Shown here one piece after another: positions 17,778 through 29,333 of a stretch of 64,000 nt of DNA; the stretch's first letter is position 1, and the number at the start of each line of letters is the position of its first letter. The stretch is from assembly GCA_044508625.1 (NCBI GenBank), contig JBIQHJ010000002.1, positions 167,044 through 231,043 on the forward strand, read 5' to 3'. The stretch is from Castellaniella sp044508625 (GTDB lineage Bacteria; Pseudomonadota; Gammaproteobacteria; Burkholderiales; Burkholderiaceae_B). A model generated the notes under the pieces. That model did not search any database. It was not told where the DNA came from and saw only the letters and a program-made list of their open reading frames with translations. Made by a program: the position numbers and the translations under genes.

Positions 17778-17872
17778 GCCTGTTCTCCGTTCTTTGTGGG
17801 CCGAACCGTTGCAGGAATGCCGTGCAGACGAGTCTGAGCCGCGATGACCTTGGATGTGGTGACCCGTCTACA

Positions 17873-17886
17873 GCAAGCCGCGTGCC
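17873..17886 (-). promoter_or_regulatory. Sigma-54 promoter for the glycan operon
   Basis: Minus strand reads GGCACGCGGCTTGC: -24 GG and -12 GC with ten bases between, full match to GGCAY-N5-TTGC. It ends 96 bp before the GT4 start codon at 17777. Confidence 0.78.
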
Positions 17887-17940
17887 GCGGCGCCGATGGG
17901 CCGCAGGCCCGGCCCCGCGGGATCCGGGCACCGGGCGCCG

Positions 17941-17954
17941 GGCATGTCGGTTGC
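17941..17954 (+). promoter_or_regulatory. Sigma-54 promoter for ugd
   Basis: GGCATGTCGGTTGC, followed by T, 109 bp upstream of the ugd ATG. It is divergent from the glycan-operon promoter, with 54 bp between them. The 285-bp gap 17778-18062 holds these two sites and no gene. Confidence 0.7.
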
Positions 17955-18062
17955 TTCTCCCCCGGGCATGGCGGCGCGGCATGGACGTCCGTGCCGATGC
18001 CGGCGCGCAGGCCTCCGCTCGATGCGGAAGGCCGCCGCGCCTTCACCCAGCGGGAGCAACTG

Positions 18063-19436
18063 ATGAACATAGCGATAATCGGGACGGGTTACGTGGGACT
18101 GGTGACCGGCGCGTGCTTTGCCCAGGCGGGGCACCACGTGGCCTGCTTCGACAAGGACGCGGCGAAGATAGCGATGCTGCGCTCGGGCAAGGCGCCGCTG
18201 CACGAGCCGGGCCTGGACGGGCTCCTGGCCGAGGGCCTGGCGCAGGGACGCCTGGAGTTCCACTCGGACCTGCGGCCGGGGGCGGGCCTGGAGCGCGCCG
18301 AGGTCATCTTTCTCACCATCGGCACGCCCACGGGCCGGGACGGCCGCGCCCACCTGGAGGACCTCCTGGACTGCGCCGGCCGGCTCGCGCGGATACTGAG
18401 GCGCGGCGCCCTGGTCGTGGTCAAGTCGACCGCCCCGGTGGGGACCTGCGAGCGCGTCCAGGAAATCCTGGACATGCAATCCCCCGCGGTGCCCCGGCCG
18501 CGGTTCGTGGTGGCCTCCAATCCTGAATTCCTCGCGGAGGCCCGTGCCGTGGAGGATTTCCAGCATCCCGAGCGCATCGTCATCGGCTGCGGCGACGAGG
18601 GCGCGCGCCGCGTGCTCGAAGCCCTGTACGCCCCTTTCGACCCCTCCGGCGACCGCATCCTGGCGATGGACGTGCGCAGCGCGGAATTCGCCAAGTACGC
18701 CTGCAACGCCATGCTGGCCGCGCGCATCTCCATGGTCAACGAACTGGCCTGCATCGGGGGGCAGTTCAACGTCGACATGCGCGCGGTCTGCGGCGTGCTG
18801 CGGACGGATCCCCGCATCGGGCCGCATTACCTGCGCCAGGGCGCGGGCTACGGCGGGTCCTGCCTGCCCAAGGACCTGCGCGCCCTGATGGCCATGGCGC
18901 GCGACCATGGCGAGCCGGCCTACATGCTGCACAGCGTGGAGGCGGTGAACGCCGGCCAGGTGGAGCGGCTGTTCGACGCCATCCTGGCGAGCCTGGCCTA
19001 TGAGCTCTCAGGCCGCTGCGTCGCGCTGTGGGGCCTGTCGTTCAAGGCGGGCACCGACGACTTGCGGGAGGCGCCGAGCCTGGCCCTGGCCCGCGGGCTG
19101 ATCGGCGCGGGCGCGCGGGTGCGCGCCTACGATCCCGTCGCCGGCGGGGCCGCCCGGGCGCGGATCGCCGACGAGGGGTTCGAGCTGTGCGCCGATGCCT
19201 ACGCGGCCTGCGAGGGCTCGGACATCCTGGTGGTGATGACGGAATGGGAGGAATTCAGGCGTCCGGATTTTTCCCGGATCGCCGGGGAACTGGGGACCGG
19301 CATGGTGTTCGATTGCCGCAATCTGTACGAGGCCGGCGTCCTGCGCCGCCACGGTTTGCTGCACCTCGAGGTCGGCCAGCGTCCCCCGCTGGCGGCGGCG
19401 CGGCCCGTGACGGACGCGCTGCAAAAGGCCTCGTAG
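18063..19436 (+). CDS. ugd: UDP-glucose 6-dehydrogenase
   Basis: Converts UDP-glucose to UDP-glucuronate with two NAD. It has 457 residues, a typical length. The NAD motif GTGYVGLV is at residues 7-14, the substrate-binding SNPEFLAEA follows, and the catalytic Cys lies in GYGGSCLPKDLRAL. The start ATG 18063 follows GGGAGC and gives the normal N-terminus; upstream in-frame codons add a non-conserved tail. It is divergent from the glycan operon whose last gene could decarboxylate its product. A sigma-54-type promoter is at 17941-17954. Confidence 0.93.
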   Translation: MNIAIIGTGYVGLVTGACFAQAGHHVACFDKDAAKIAMLRSGKAPLHEPGLDGLLAEGLAQGRLEFHSDLRPGAGLERAEVIFLTIGTPTGRDGRAHLEDLLDCAGRLARILRRGALVVVKSTAPVGTCERVQEILDMQSPAVPRPRFVVASNPEFLAEARAVEDFQHPERIVIGCGDEGARRVLEALYAPFDPSGDRILAMDVRSAEFAKYACNAMLAARISMVNELACIGGQFNVDMRAVCGVLRTDPRIGPHYLRQGAGYGGSCLPKDLRALMAMARDHGEPAYMLHSVEAVNAGQVERLFDAILASLAYELSGRCVALWGLSFKAGTDDLREAPSLALARGLIGAGARVRAYDPVAGGAARARIADEGFELCADAYAACEGSDILVVMTEWEEFRRPDFSRIAGELGTGMVFDCRNLYEAGVLRRHGLLHLEVGQRPPLAAARPVTDALQKAS

Positions 19437-19476
19437 AGGCTGGTGGACCGGCGGGCCGCGGCCCGCGAGGGCCCGT

Positions 19477-19713
19477 TCATTCGGCGCGGTCGCGCAGCCC
19501 CGTCACTTGTTCCCCCGCCGCGCAATGGGCGCAGCAGAACATGCGCCCGCCCTTCTCCAGCCCGTGGCCGACGATCGGCGTGCCGCAGTGGTCGCAGCGC
19601 GGCGCGACGGCATGGATCGCGCACTCGAAGCTGTCGAAGGTATAGGTCTGCCCGCCGATCGTCAGATCGAAGGATTTGTCGTACTGGTTGCCGCAGGTAT
19701 CGCATCTCGCCAT
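19477..19713 (-). CDS. Small Cys-rich putative metal-binding protein
   Basis: A 78-residue protein beginning MARCDTCGNQYDKSF. Cysteines come as CxxC (residues 4-7), a single Cys in FECAIH, CxxC in RCDHCGTP, and CCAHC near residue 60, consistent with two treble-clef or zinc-ribbon sites. The start has GGAGA upstream. It lies 70 bp downstream of the SYLF lipoprotein gene in the same direction, beyond a GC-rich hairpin, so it may be partly co-transcribed. I recognise it only as a conserved-looking small protein without a known role. Confidence 0.7.
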   Translation of the reverse strand: MARCDTCGNQYDKSFDLTIGGQTYTFDSFECAIHAVAPRCDHCGTPIVGHGLEKGGRMFCCAHCAAGEQVTGLRDRAE

Positions 19714-19732
19714 GGGATTCTCCTGGAATGAG

Positions 19733-19773
19733 GCGCGCCCGCGGCCGCGGGCCGATCCCGCGGGCGGGCGCGC
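19733..19773 (-). terminator. GC-rich hairpin between SYLF and Cys-rich genes
   Basis: Inverted repeat GCGCGCCCGC / GCGGGCGCGC (19733-19742 and 19764-19773). It lacks a clear T run, so it may be an attenuator or mRNA-stability hairpin rather than a full terminator. Confidence 0.35.
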
Positions 19774-19783
19774 GGAATGCCGC

Positions 19784-20377
19784 TCAGAGATCCTTTTTCT
19801 GGATCTTCGCGCCGTCGAGGGACACGCCCGCCATCAGGCCGGCGTTGGTCAGCACGAAGCCGACCACGTCCTGCTTCGCGGTGTTGGTGTCGACCGTCCC
19901 GTTGGCGCCGACGTTGGCCACGGCCACCGTCGCATCCGCGCCCGCGGTCCAGCCGTTGCTGTTGCGGAACTTGTCCAGCGCGGCCTGCGTCATGAAGAGC
20001 AGCACGACCGCCCGGGACTGGGCGCCCGCCTGCCAGCCGATGGAGCCGCCGGTCGTGGTGTAGTACCCCGTGTCGCGTCCGCCCACGCGCAGCACCCCGG
20101 TGCCGTGTTCGGCCCCCAGTATGAAGCCCGCCCGCACCACGTTCGGGAAGATCAGCACGCCGTTGGCGCGCTGCACCAGCGTGCGCGAGCCGGGCGCCGT
20201 CTTGTACAGTCTTTCGAGGGTCTCGTCGGCGTGCTGGTTGATGGTGCTGCGCTGCTGCGCGGCGGTCTGCGGATCCTGGGGCCCGGTCGTGGTGCATCCG
20301 GCGAAGGCCAGGCAGCCCAGCGCCAGGGCCGCGGCGCCCAGGCCGCGGCGGGGGAATTGCAAGGATGGGTGCTTCAT
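19784..20377 (-). CDS. SYLF (Ysc84) domain lipoprotein
   Basis: Lipoprotein of 197 residues. The signal peptide has a lipobox (LAFAGC) with the lipidated Cys at about residue 28. The rest is a SYLF/DUF1300 domain: RANGVLIFPNVVRAGFILG, GGSIGWQAGAQSRAVVLLFM and the C-terminal LTNAGLMAGVSLDG. In eukaryotes this domain binds lipids; bacterial copies are often stress-induced envelope proteins. The start ATG 20377 has GGAGA upstream. It has its own sigma-54-type promoter at 20416-20429, just past the glgB stop codon. Confidence 0.88.
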   Translation of the reverse strand: MKHPSLQFPRRGLGAAALALGCLAFAGCTTTGPQDPQTAAQQRSTINQHADETLERLYKTAPGSRTLVQRANGVLIFPNVVRAGFILGAEHGTGVLRVGGRDTGYYTTTGGSIGWQAGAQSRAVVLLFMTQAALDKFRNSNGWTAGADATVAVANVGANGTVDTNTAKQDVVGFVLTNAGLMAGVSLDGAKIQKKDL

Positions 20378-20415
20378 CGTTGTTCTCCATGGGTTGAAGG
20401 CTGCAGGCCTCCGCA

Positions 20416-20429
20416 GCAAGCGCCATGCC
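20416..20429 (-). promoter_or_regulatory. Sigma-54 promoter for SYLF lipoprotein gene
   Basis: Minus strand GGCATGGCGCTTGC followed by T. It lies 39 bp upstream of ATG 20377 and 12 bp past the glgB stop, so it separates the SYLF unit from the glg operon. Confidence 0.75.
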
Positions 20430-20440
20430 CGCCCTCCTCC

Positions 20441-22354
20441 TCATTCATCCGGGGCCGACAGGATCAGCGTCGAGAGCGGCGGCAGGACCAGGGACAGGGA
20501 CTGGGCCTGGCCGTGCGCCTCGATCGCCTCGGTCGCGACGGCCCCCAGGTTGCCCATGCCCGAGCCCCCGTAGGCGGCGGCATCCGTGTTCAGCCACTCG
20601 ATCCAGCGCCCCGGCCGCGGCACGCCGATGCGGTAGCCGTGGCGAGGGACCGGCGTCATATTGCTCACCACCAGCGCGAGCCGGCCGCCGCCGCGGCGCA
20701 GGAAGGCAAAGACGCTCTGCGCCTCGTCGTCGGACACCAGCCACTGGAAGCCCTCGGGCGCGGCGTCGGCCGCATGCAGCGCGCTGGAGGCCGAATACAG
20801 GGCGTTCAGGTCGCGCACCAGGACCTGCATGCCGCGATGCAGCGGATCGGCGAGCGCCTCCCAGTCCACTTCGCCGTCGTGGTTCCACTCGCGCTGCTGG
20901 GCCAGCTCCCCGCCCATGAAGAGCAGCTTCTTGCCCGGATGGCCCCACATGAAGCCGTAGTACGCGCGCAGGTTGGCGAAGCGCTGCCAGCGGTCTCCCG
21001 GCATGCGTCCCAGCAGAGAGCCCTTGCCGTGGACCACCTCGTCGTGGGACAGGGGCAGGATGAAGCGTTCGGACCAGGCGTAGACCAGGCCGAAGGTCAT
21101 GCGGTGGTGGTGGTAGCGCCGGTGCACCGGGTCCAGTCCCATGTACTGCAGGGTGTCGTGCATCCAGCCCATGTTCCATTTGTACCGGAAGCCCAGGCCG
21201 CCCTCCCCCGCAGCATGGGTCACGCCCGGCCAGGCCGTGGATTCCTCGGCGATCGTGATGGCGCCCGGGCACTGCCCGGCGACCGTCGTGTTGAGCGCCC
21301 GCAGAAAGTCCACCGCCTCGAGATTCTCGCGGCCGCCGTGGCGGTTGGGCACCCATTGTCCGGGCCGGCGGCTGTAGTCCAGGTACAGCATGGAGGCGAC
21401 CGCGTCCACCCGCAGGCCGTCGACGTGATAGCGCCGCAGCCACTCCAGCGCGCTCGCGATCAGGAAATTGCGCACCTCGTTGCGGCCCATGTTGTAGATC
21501 AGGGTGTCCCAGTCCGGATGCAGGCCCTGCCGCGGGTCGGCGTGCTCGTAGAGCGCCGTCCCGTCGAAGCTCGCCAGGCCGTGCGGATCGGAGGGGAAAT
21601 GCGCGGGGACCCAGTCGAGGATGAGGCCCAGGTCGGCCCCGTGGCAGGCATCGACGAAATGCGCGAAATCGGCCGGCGTCCCCCAGCGGGCGGTGGGCGC
21701 GAACATGCCCAGCGGCTGGTATCCCCACGATCCGCCGAAGGGGTGTTCCCCGACCGGCAGCAGTTCGATGTGCGTGAAGCCCATGGCGGCGGCGTACTCG
21801 ATGAGGCGCGCGCCGCAATCGCGCCAGACGCCGCCCGGACCCCGGGGCGCCGCCCACGATCCCATGTGGACCTCGTAGATGGCCATCGGCGCATCCGGCC
21901 GCTGGCGCGCCTCGCGGCCCTCCATCCATTCCTCGTCCGTCCAGGAGAACGGCCGCGGATCGGGCACGACCGACGCCGTGCCCGGCGGCGGCTCGGTCCG
22001 GCGCGCCAGCGGATCGGCCTTCAGCGGCAGCAGCCGGCCCGCGGCGTCCAGCAGCTCGTATTTGTAGCGCGCCCCCGCGCCCACCCCGGGCAGGAAGGCC
22101 TCCCACACCCCCGCTTCGCGGCGCAGGCGCATCGGATGCCTGCGGCCGTCCCAGCCATTGAAGTCGCCGACCACCGAGACGCGCCGCGCATTGGGCGCCC
22201 ATACGGCGAAGCGGGTGCCCGGCACCCCGTCGACGGCGAGGACCTGGGCCCCCAGGCAGTCCGCCAGGTTCAGGTGGGTCCCCTCGGCGATCAGGTAGAG
22301 GTCGAGCTCGCCCAGCAGCGGGCCATGGCGGGCGGGATCGTCCGGCTCTCGCAT
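20441..22354 (-). CDS. glgB: 1,4-alpha-glucan branching enzyme
   Basis: GH13 branching enzyme of 637 residues. The N-terminal CBM48 domain contains AVWAPNARRVSVVGDFNGW. Catalytic residues: nucleophile Asp in DGLRVDAVASMLYLDY, acid/base Glu in ITIAEESTAWPGV, and the transition-state Asp in PLSHDEVVHGKGSL. It makes alpha-1,6 branches on glucan made by GlgE or GlgA. The first CBM48 copy found in longer GlgBs is reduced or absent. It lies 9 bp after treS in the operon glgA-treS-glgB. Confidence 0.95.
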   Translation of the reverse strand: MREPDDPARHGPLLGELDLYLIAEGTHLNLADCLGAQVLAVDGVPGTRFAVWAPNARRVSVVGDFNGWDGRRHPMRLRREAGVWEAFLPGVGAGARYKYELLDAAGRLLPLKADPLARRTEPPPGTASVVPDPRPFSWTDEEWMEGREARQRPDAPMAIYEVHMGSWAAPRGPGGVWRDCGARLIEYAAAMGFTHIELLPVGEHPFGGSWGYQPLGMFAPTARWGTPADFAHFVDACHGADLGLILDWVPAHFPSDPHGLASFDGTALYEHADPRQGLHPDWDTLIYNMGRNEVRNFLIASALEWLRRYHVDGLRVDAVASMLYLDYSRRPGQWVPNRHGGRENLEAVDFLRALNTTVAGQCPGAITIAEESTAWPGVTHAAGEGGLGFRYKWNMGWMHDTLQYMGLDPVHRRYHHHRMTFGLVYAWSERFILPLSHDEVVHGKGSLLGRMPGDRWQRFANLRAYYGFMWGHPGKKLLFMGGELAQQREWNHDGEVDWEALADPLHRGMQVLVRDLNALYSASSALHAADAAPEGFQWLVSDDEAQSVFAFLRRGGGRLALVVSNMTPVPRHGYRIGVPRPGRWIEWLNTDAAAYGGSGMGNLGAVATEAIEAHGQAQSLSLVLPPLSTLILSAPDE

Positions 22355-22363
22355 GGCCTCGTC

Positions 22364-25780
<3,417 letters not shown>

Positions 25781-25808
25781 GGGCGGGCGGGCCCGGGGCC
25801 GCCGGACC

Positions 25809-25822
25809 GCAAGGGGGCGGCC
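25809..25822 (-). promoter_or_regulatory. Weak sigma-54-like site before treS
   Basis: Minus strand GGCCGCCCCCTTGC: -24 GG and -12 TTGC are present, but the -24 box reads GGCCG rather than GGCAC. It lies 29 bp before the treS start, in the 100-bp gap after glgA. Confidence 0.3.
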
Positions 25823-25880
25823 TCCGGGGTGGCGCCGGGCCGCGAGTGTCGATCAGGGGTAGGCATGGGGCACCGCATGC

Positions 25881-27551
25881 TCACGAGACCGGGGCCTCGC
25901 GCGGACGCACCAGCGGCTCGGCGCGCAGGCGGCCGCGCCGCTGGCCGGACGCCTCCGCGGCCTTGCCGGCATCGCCCGCCGCCTGGACGCTCGCCGCGAG
26001 CCCGGGCAGGCGGGGATGCTGCGGCAGGGCCGCCGCGACCGCCACCAGTTTGCGCCCGGCGACCGGTGCGAGATCGACCGGCGCGAGATCGGGACGCAGG
26101 GCCTGGTAGGCGTTCACGTACAGGGGCGTGGCCCGGGCCCAGCCGAAATCGGCCCTCATGGCGTTGCGCTGCATGGCGCGCCAGAGGTCCGGATGCCGCC
26201 TCAAGGCCATGGTCCGGTCGATGGCCGCCGCCATGGCGCCGGCCGTGTCGCCCTCGAAAAGGACGCCGGTGGCGAAGCGCATCGCCCCGAGGTCCCCGCC
26301 GGCGCCGGGATCGATGATGGTGTCCACCATCCCGCCGACCCTCGAGCCTATCGGTATCGTGCCATAGCGCATCGCATAGAGCGGCGCGAGGCCGAAAGGT
26401 TCGAAGCGGCTGCCGTGCAGCAGGACGTCGGCGCCGGCATGCAGCAGGTGGGCCTGCCGCTCCTCGAAGCCGATCCGCACGCCGCAGCGTCCGGGATAGC
26501 GCCGGCCCAGGTCCTCCAGCGCCGCTTCCAGCGCCTTGTCGCCATGGCCCAGGATGCAGACCTGCAGGCCGGGATGCGCGTCGAGCGCCATGGGCAGGGC
26601 CGCGGCCGCGACGTCCGCCATTTTCTGCGTCGTCATGCGGCTGCCCATGGCCACGACGGTGGCCTGGGGATCCTTGCGCAAGCCGAACCGCGCCTGCAGC
26701 TCGCTCTTGCACACCGCTTTGTTGCCCATGCGGTCCGGACCGAAGCCCCGTCCCGGCAGGTAATCGTCGGCCTGGGGATTCCACACCGAGACGTCGATGC
26801 CGTTGGGGATGGGGATCAGGTCGCGGACGCGATCGGCCAGCACGCCCTCCAGGCCGCAGCCGAAGGCCGGCGTCAGGATCTCGCGGGCGTAGTTGCGGCT
26901 GACCACGCTGATGAGGTCGGCGTATCGGATGCCCGCCTTGAGGAAGCTCAGCCGCCCCCAGAATTCCGCGCCATCGCCCGAGCAGTAGCGCTGGTCGATG
27001 CCCAGGGCGGGCGCCTGGTCGAGGGGGAACACGCCCTGGAAGGCGATGTTGTGGAGGGTCAGCAGGGTGCGCACCCCGCCGACGCGCCACTGCCGCAGGT
27101 ACAGGGGGACCAGGGCGGCATGCCAGTCGTGGGCGTGGACGATGTCGGGCCGCGGCACGCCGCCGAGGCCGCGGGCGACCCGGGCGGCGGCCTGCGCCAG
27201 GGTGGCGAAGCGCAGGGCATTGTCCGGGTATTCCACGCCGTCGGCGTCCAGGTACAGCCCGTCGCGGTCGTAGAGCGCGTCGTTGCGCACGAGCAGGACG
27301 GGCAGGCCGAGCGCCCGGGAGACGCCGGCGAGCAGGGTCGTTCCCCCCGCCGCCCCGCCGTCCAGGCGCGCGACCTCGCGCAGGCCCTCGACTTGCTCCG
27401 GGGTCCCGCGATACGCGGGCAGCATCAGGGTCACGTGGGCGCCGCCGCCTTGGCGCAGGGATCGGCACAGGCCGCTCACCGCGTCCCCCAGTCCGCCCGT
27501 CTTGGCCAGTGGGAACGCCTCGGAAGAAACCGCGAGAATTTTCAATGTCAC
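25881..27551 (-). CDS. glgA: Glycogen synthase (GT5)
   Basis: ADP-glucose-type glucan synthase of 556 residues. The ADP-glucose site KTGGLGDAVSG is at about residues 17-27, the catalytic region HGSRFEPFGLAPLYAM near 388, and HAHDWHAAL near 135. The start is GTG 27551 (AGGAGATCCACT upstream is written GGAGATC on the coding strand), giving the usual LKILAVSSEAFPLAKT beginning. A C-terminal extension of about 60 residues rich in Ala, Arg and Pro is beyond the family core. No glgC is in the window, so the donor supply is external; some GT5/GT4 relatives make maltose-1-phosphate instead. Transcribed from the sigma-54-type site at 27644-27657. Confidence 0.92.
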   Translation of the reverse strand: MTLKILAVSSEAFPLAKTGGLGDAVSGLCRSLRQGGGAHVTLMLPAYRGTPEQVEGLREVARLDGGAAGGTTLLAGVSRALGLPVLLVRNDALYDRDGLYLDADGVEYPDNALRFATLAQAAARVARGLGGVPRPDIVHAHDWHAALVPLYLRQWRVGGVRTLLTLHNIAFQGVFPLDQAPALGIDQRYCSGDGAEFWGRLSFLKAGIRYADLISVVSRNYAREILTPAFGCGLEGVLADRVRDLIPIPNGIDVSVWNPQADDYLPGRGFGPDRMGNKAVCKSELQARFGLRKDPQATVVAMGSRMTTQKMADVAAAALPMALDAHPGLQVCILGHGDKALEAALEDLGRRYPGRCGVRIGFEERQAHLLHAGADVLLHGSRFEPFGLAPLYAMRYGTIPIGSRVGGMVDTIIDPGAGGDLGAMRFATGVLFEGDTAGAMAAAIDRTMALRRHPDLWRAMQRNAMRADFGWARATPLYVNAYQALRPDLAPVDLAPVAGRKLVAVAAALPQHPRLPGLAASVQAAGDAGKAAEASGQRRGRLRAEPLVRPREAPVS

Positions 27552-27643
27552 AGTGGATCTCCAGTCATTGGTCCGGGGAGTGCGAGCCGTGCCGGAAGGG
27601 ATCGCCGCAGGCCCCCGCCGGGTGCTTTGCGATGAGCGGATGA

Positions 27644-27657
27644 GCAAGCCGCGTGCC
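27644..27657 (-). promoter_or_regulatory. Sigma-54 promoter for glgA-treS-glgB
   Basis: Minus strand GGCACGCGGCTTGC, the same 14 bases as the glycan-operon promoter, 93 bp before the glgA GTG. It is back-to-back with the plus-strand site at 27670-27683. Confidence 0.82.
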
Positions 27658-27669
27658 CGGCCCGTCCCA

Positions 27670-27683
27670 GGCACGCGGCTTGC
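27670..27683 (+). promoter_or_regulatory. Sigma-54 promoter for the DUF3182/clsB unit
   Basis: GGCACGCGGCTTGC followed by T, 41 bp upstream of ATG 27724. With the minus-strand copy it forms a perfect 14-bp inverted repeat separated by 12 bp. Confidence 0.82.
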
Positions 27684-27723
27684 TTGTCCCGCGGGCAAAT
27701 CATCAGGAGATCAGGAGACCGCC

Positions 27724-28086
27724 ATGAATCCGGCCGCGATACGCCGCCCCGCCCTTCGTCCGTCCCCGCTGCGGGCGCACGTCCCGCCTCCGCCGCAGCC
27801 CGGCAAGGACGTCCCGCCTCCCGGCCTCCCGCCCGAGGCGCCGGAGGAGGAGCCCGACGAGGTCGACCTCCCCCCGCGTGAGGAGCCCGAGAAGATCGAC
27901 GAGCCGGAGCCTTCCCCCGGGAAGCGTTCGTCCGCGCTTCGTTCGGTCACGCTTCGTTCGTCCGCGCTTCGTTCGGTCGCGCTTCGTTCGGTCGCGCTTC
28001 GTTCGGTCGCGCTTCGTTCGGTCGCGGGGCGCTCGGCCGGTGGATGGCGCCGCAGCGGGGGCGTCCGGGACGGGAACCCGCGGTGA
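27724..28086 (+). CDS. Small Pro/Glu-rich protein with LRS pentapeptide repeats
   Basis: Protein of 120 residues from ATG 27724 with AGGAGACCGCC upstream. Residues 1-30 are basic and Pro-rich, 31-65 are acidic (PPEAPEEEPDEVDLPP), and 66-102 are seven pentapeptides of the type SALRS/VALRS encoded by a 15-bp DNA repeat. No family recognised. The acidic Pro-rich part looks like the short disordered proteins often found near stress genes; the LRS part may be a recent repeat expansion. It ends as GTGA at the DUF3182 gene, so the two are probably coupled. Confidence 0.6.
   Translation: MNPAAIRRPALRPSPLRAHVPPPPQPGKDVPPPGLPPEAPEEEPDEVDLPPREEPEKIDEPEPSPGKRSSALRSVTLRSSALRSVALRSVALRSVALRSVAGRSAGGWRRSGGVRDGNPR
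27925..28029 (+). repeat. 15-bp tandem repeat, seven copies
   Basis: Unit CGTTCGGTCGCGCTT with small variants, starting at 27925 and every 15 bp to 28015. It is in frame and codes for pentapeptides. Confidence 0.92.
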
Positions 28087-29234
28087 CGGGCCCCGGCGTC
28101 CCGAGGCCGCGAGGCGCCGGGGCCTCCCGCGTCGTGCTCGCGCACCCGCGGCGCGATGGGGAATTCGCCCACGAGGCCGCCTCGCAGGAGGCGCTGGCGC
28201 GCGCGATCGCCGGCCTGCTCGGCTGCGAGTTCATGGCGGAGCGGGATTTCGCCCGCCTCGATCATGCCGAGCCGCCCTATTGCGTTCCCGGCGACACCCT
28301 GGTGGATGCCGAGCGCATGGCCGATCCGTGGCTGGCCGGCATCCGGGACGAGCGGGATTTCTTCGGCGGCATGGTGCCGCGCGCCTTCATCGCGACCAAG
28401 GCGATCACGCACGCGCTGATCGATCCGCAGGCGCGGCGGCCCGCCGGCTGGTCGGAGGAATTCGGCCGCGACGTGCGCGCGGCCGTGCTGCGGGGCGCGA
28501 CGGTCTTTTCGAGCGCTGACGCGCGCCGCGCGGGCCGGATCCTGCTGCACGCGGGTCCGATCCGCGCCAAGTCCACCCAGGCCAGCGGCGGGCGCGGCCA
28601 GCGGGTGGTGAGAGATGCCGCCGCGCTGGACGAAGCCATCGGCGAATACGAGGAAAGAACCCTCGCCGAATGCGGCCTGGTCTTCGAGGAGCATCTCGAG
28701 GACGTCCGGACCTACAGCGTGGGACGGGTGTGCGTGGGGAACCTGGTGTCCACCTATGTGGGGACCCAGAGCCTGACCTCCGACGGCGCGGGCGCCCAGG
28801 TGTACGGTGGCTCGGAACTGCGGCTGGTGCGCGGGGATTTCGAGGCGCTGCTGGCCTCGGCCCTGTCGGAGGACGAGCGCGAAGCGGCGCGCCTGGCGCT
28901 GGCCTACGATCGAGCCGCCCTGCGCTGCTACCCCGGCCTGGTGGCCTCCCGCCGCAACTACGACGTGGTCCGCGGCACCGATGCCGCGGGCCGGATCCGC
29001 TATGGCGTGCTCGAGCAGTCCTGGCGCGCGGGAGGCGCCAGCATGGCGGAGGCCTGTGCCCTGCTCGCCTTCCACGAGCGGCCGGATCTCCGGTCGGTGC
29101 ATGCGTACACCTGCGAACGCTACGGCGAGGCGCACACGCCTCCGGCCGGGGCGCGGCTCGTCTACCGGGGGGAAGACGGCCGGGGCGAGCCGATGAGCAA
29201 ATATGCCGGCATTTCCTCGTATGGCGACGACTAG
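28044..29234 (+). CDS. DUF3182 family protein (ATP-grasp-like)
   Basis: Protein of 396 residues from ATG 28044, or 383 from GTG 28083, which overlaps the previous stop as GTGA and may be the true start. Family features: FVGD-like entry replaced by PYCVPGDTLVD, FFGGMVPRAFIATKAITH, a nucleotide-binding-like GPIRAKSTQASGGRGQRVV, LVFEEHLEDVRTYSVG and the C-terminal AGISSYGDD. DUF3182 proteins have no established function; the Lys and Gly-rich loop and EE-LE-V pattern suggest an ATP-grasp fold. It precedes clsB and the YbhN-type gene, so a membrane-lipid or stress role is possible. Confidence 0.78.
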   Translation: MAPQRGRPGREPAVTGPGVPRPRGAGASRVVLAHPRRDGEFAHEAASQEALARAIAGLLGCEFMAERDFARLDHAEPPYCVPGDTLVDAERMADPWLAGIRDERDFFGGMVPRAFIATKAITHALIDPQARRPAGWSEEFGRDVRAAVLRGATVFSSADARRAGRILLHAGPIRAKSTQASGGRGQRVVRDAAALDEAIGEYEERTLAECGLVFEEHLEDVRTYSVGRVCVGNLVSTYVGTQSLTSDGAGAQVYGGSELRLVRGDFEALLASALSEDEREAARLALAYDRAALRCYPGLVASRRNYDVVRGTDAAGRIRYGVLEQSWRAGGASMAEACALLAFHERPDLRSVHAYTCERYGEAHTPPAGARLVYRGEDGRGEPMSKYAGISSYGDD

Positions 29235-29333
29235 CACGGCCGCGTGCGCCCGGGCGCTGGACGGGGCGCCGGGCGGCGGATCCCTTGCCGTCGCGCGTGC
29301 CGGCACGGCGCGTTCCAATGCCGGAGGGCGTCC

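Noticed and set aside
27644..27683. Inverted repeat read as a rho-independent terminator
   Set aside because: It lies between two divergent gene starts, has no T run, and each arm matches the sigma-54 promoter pattern seen at other starts.
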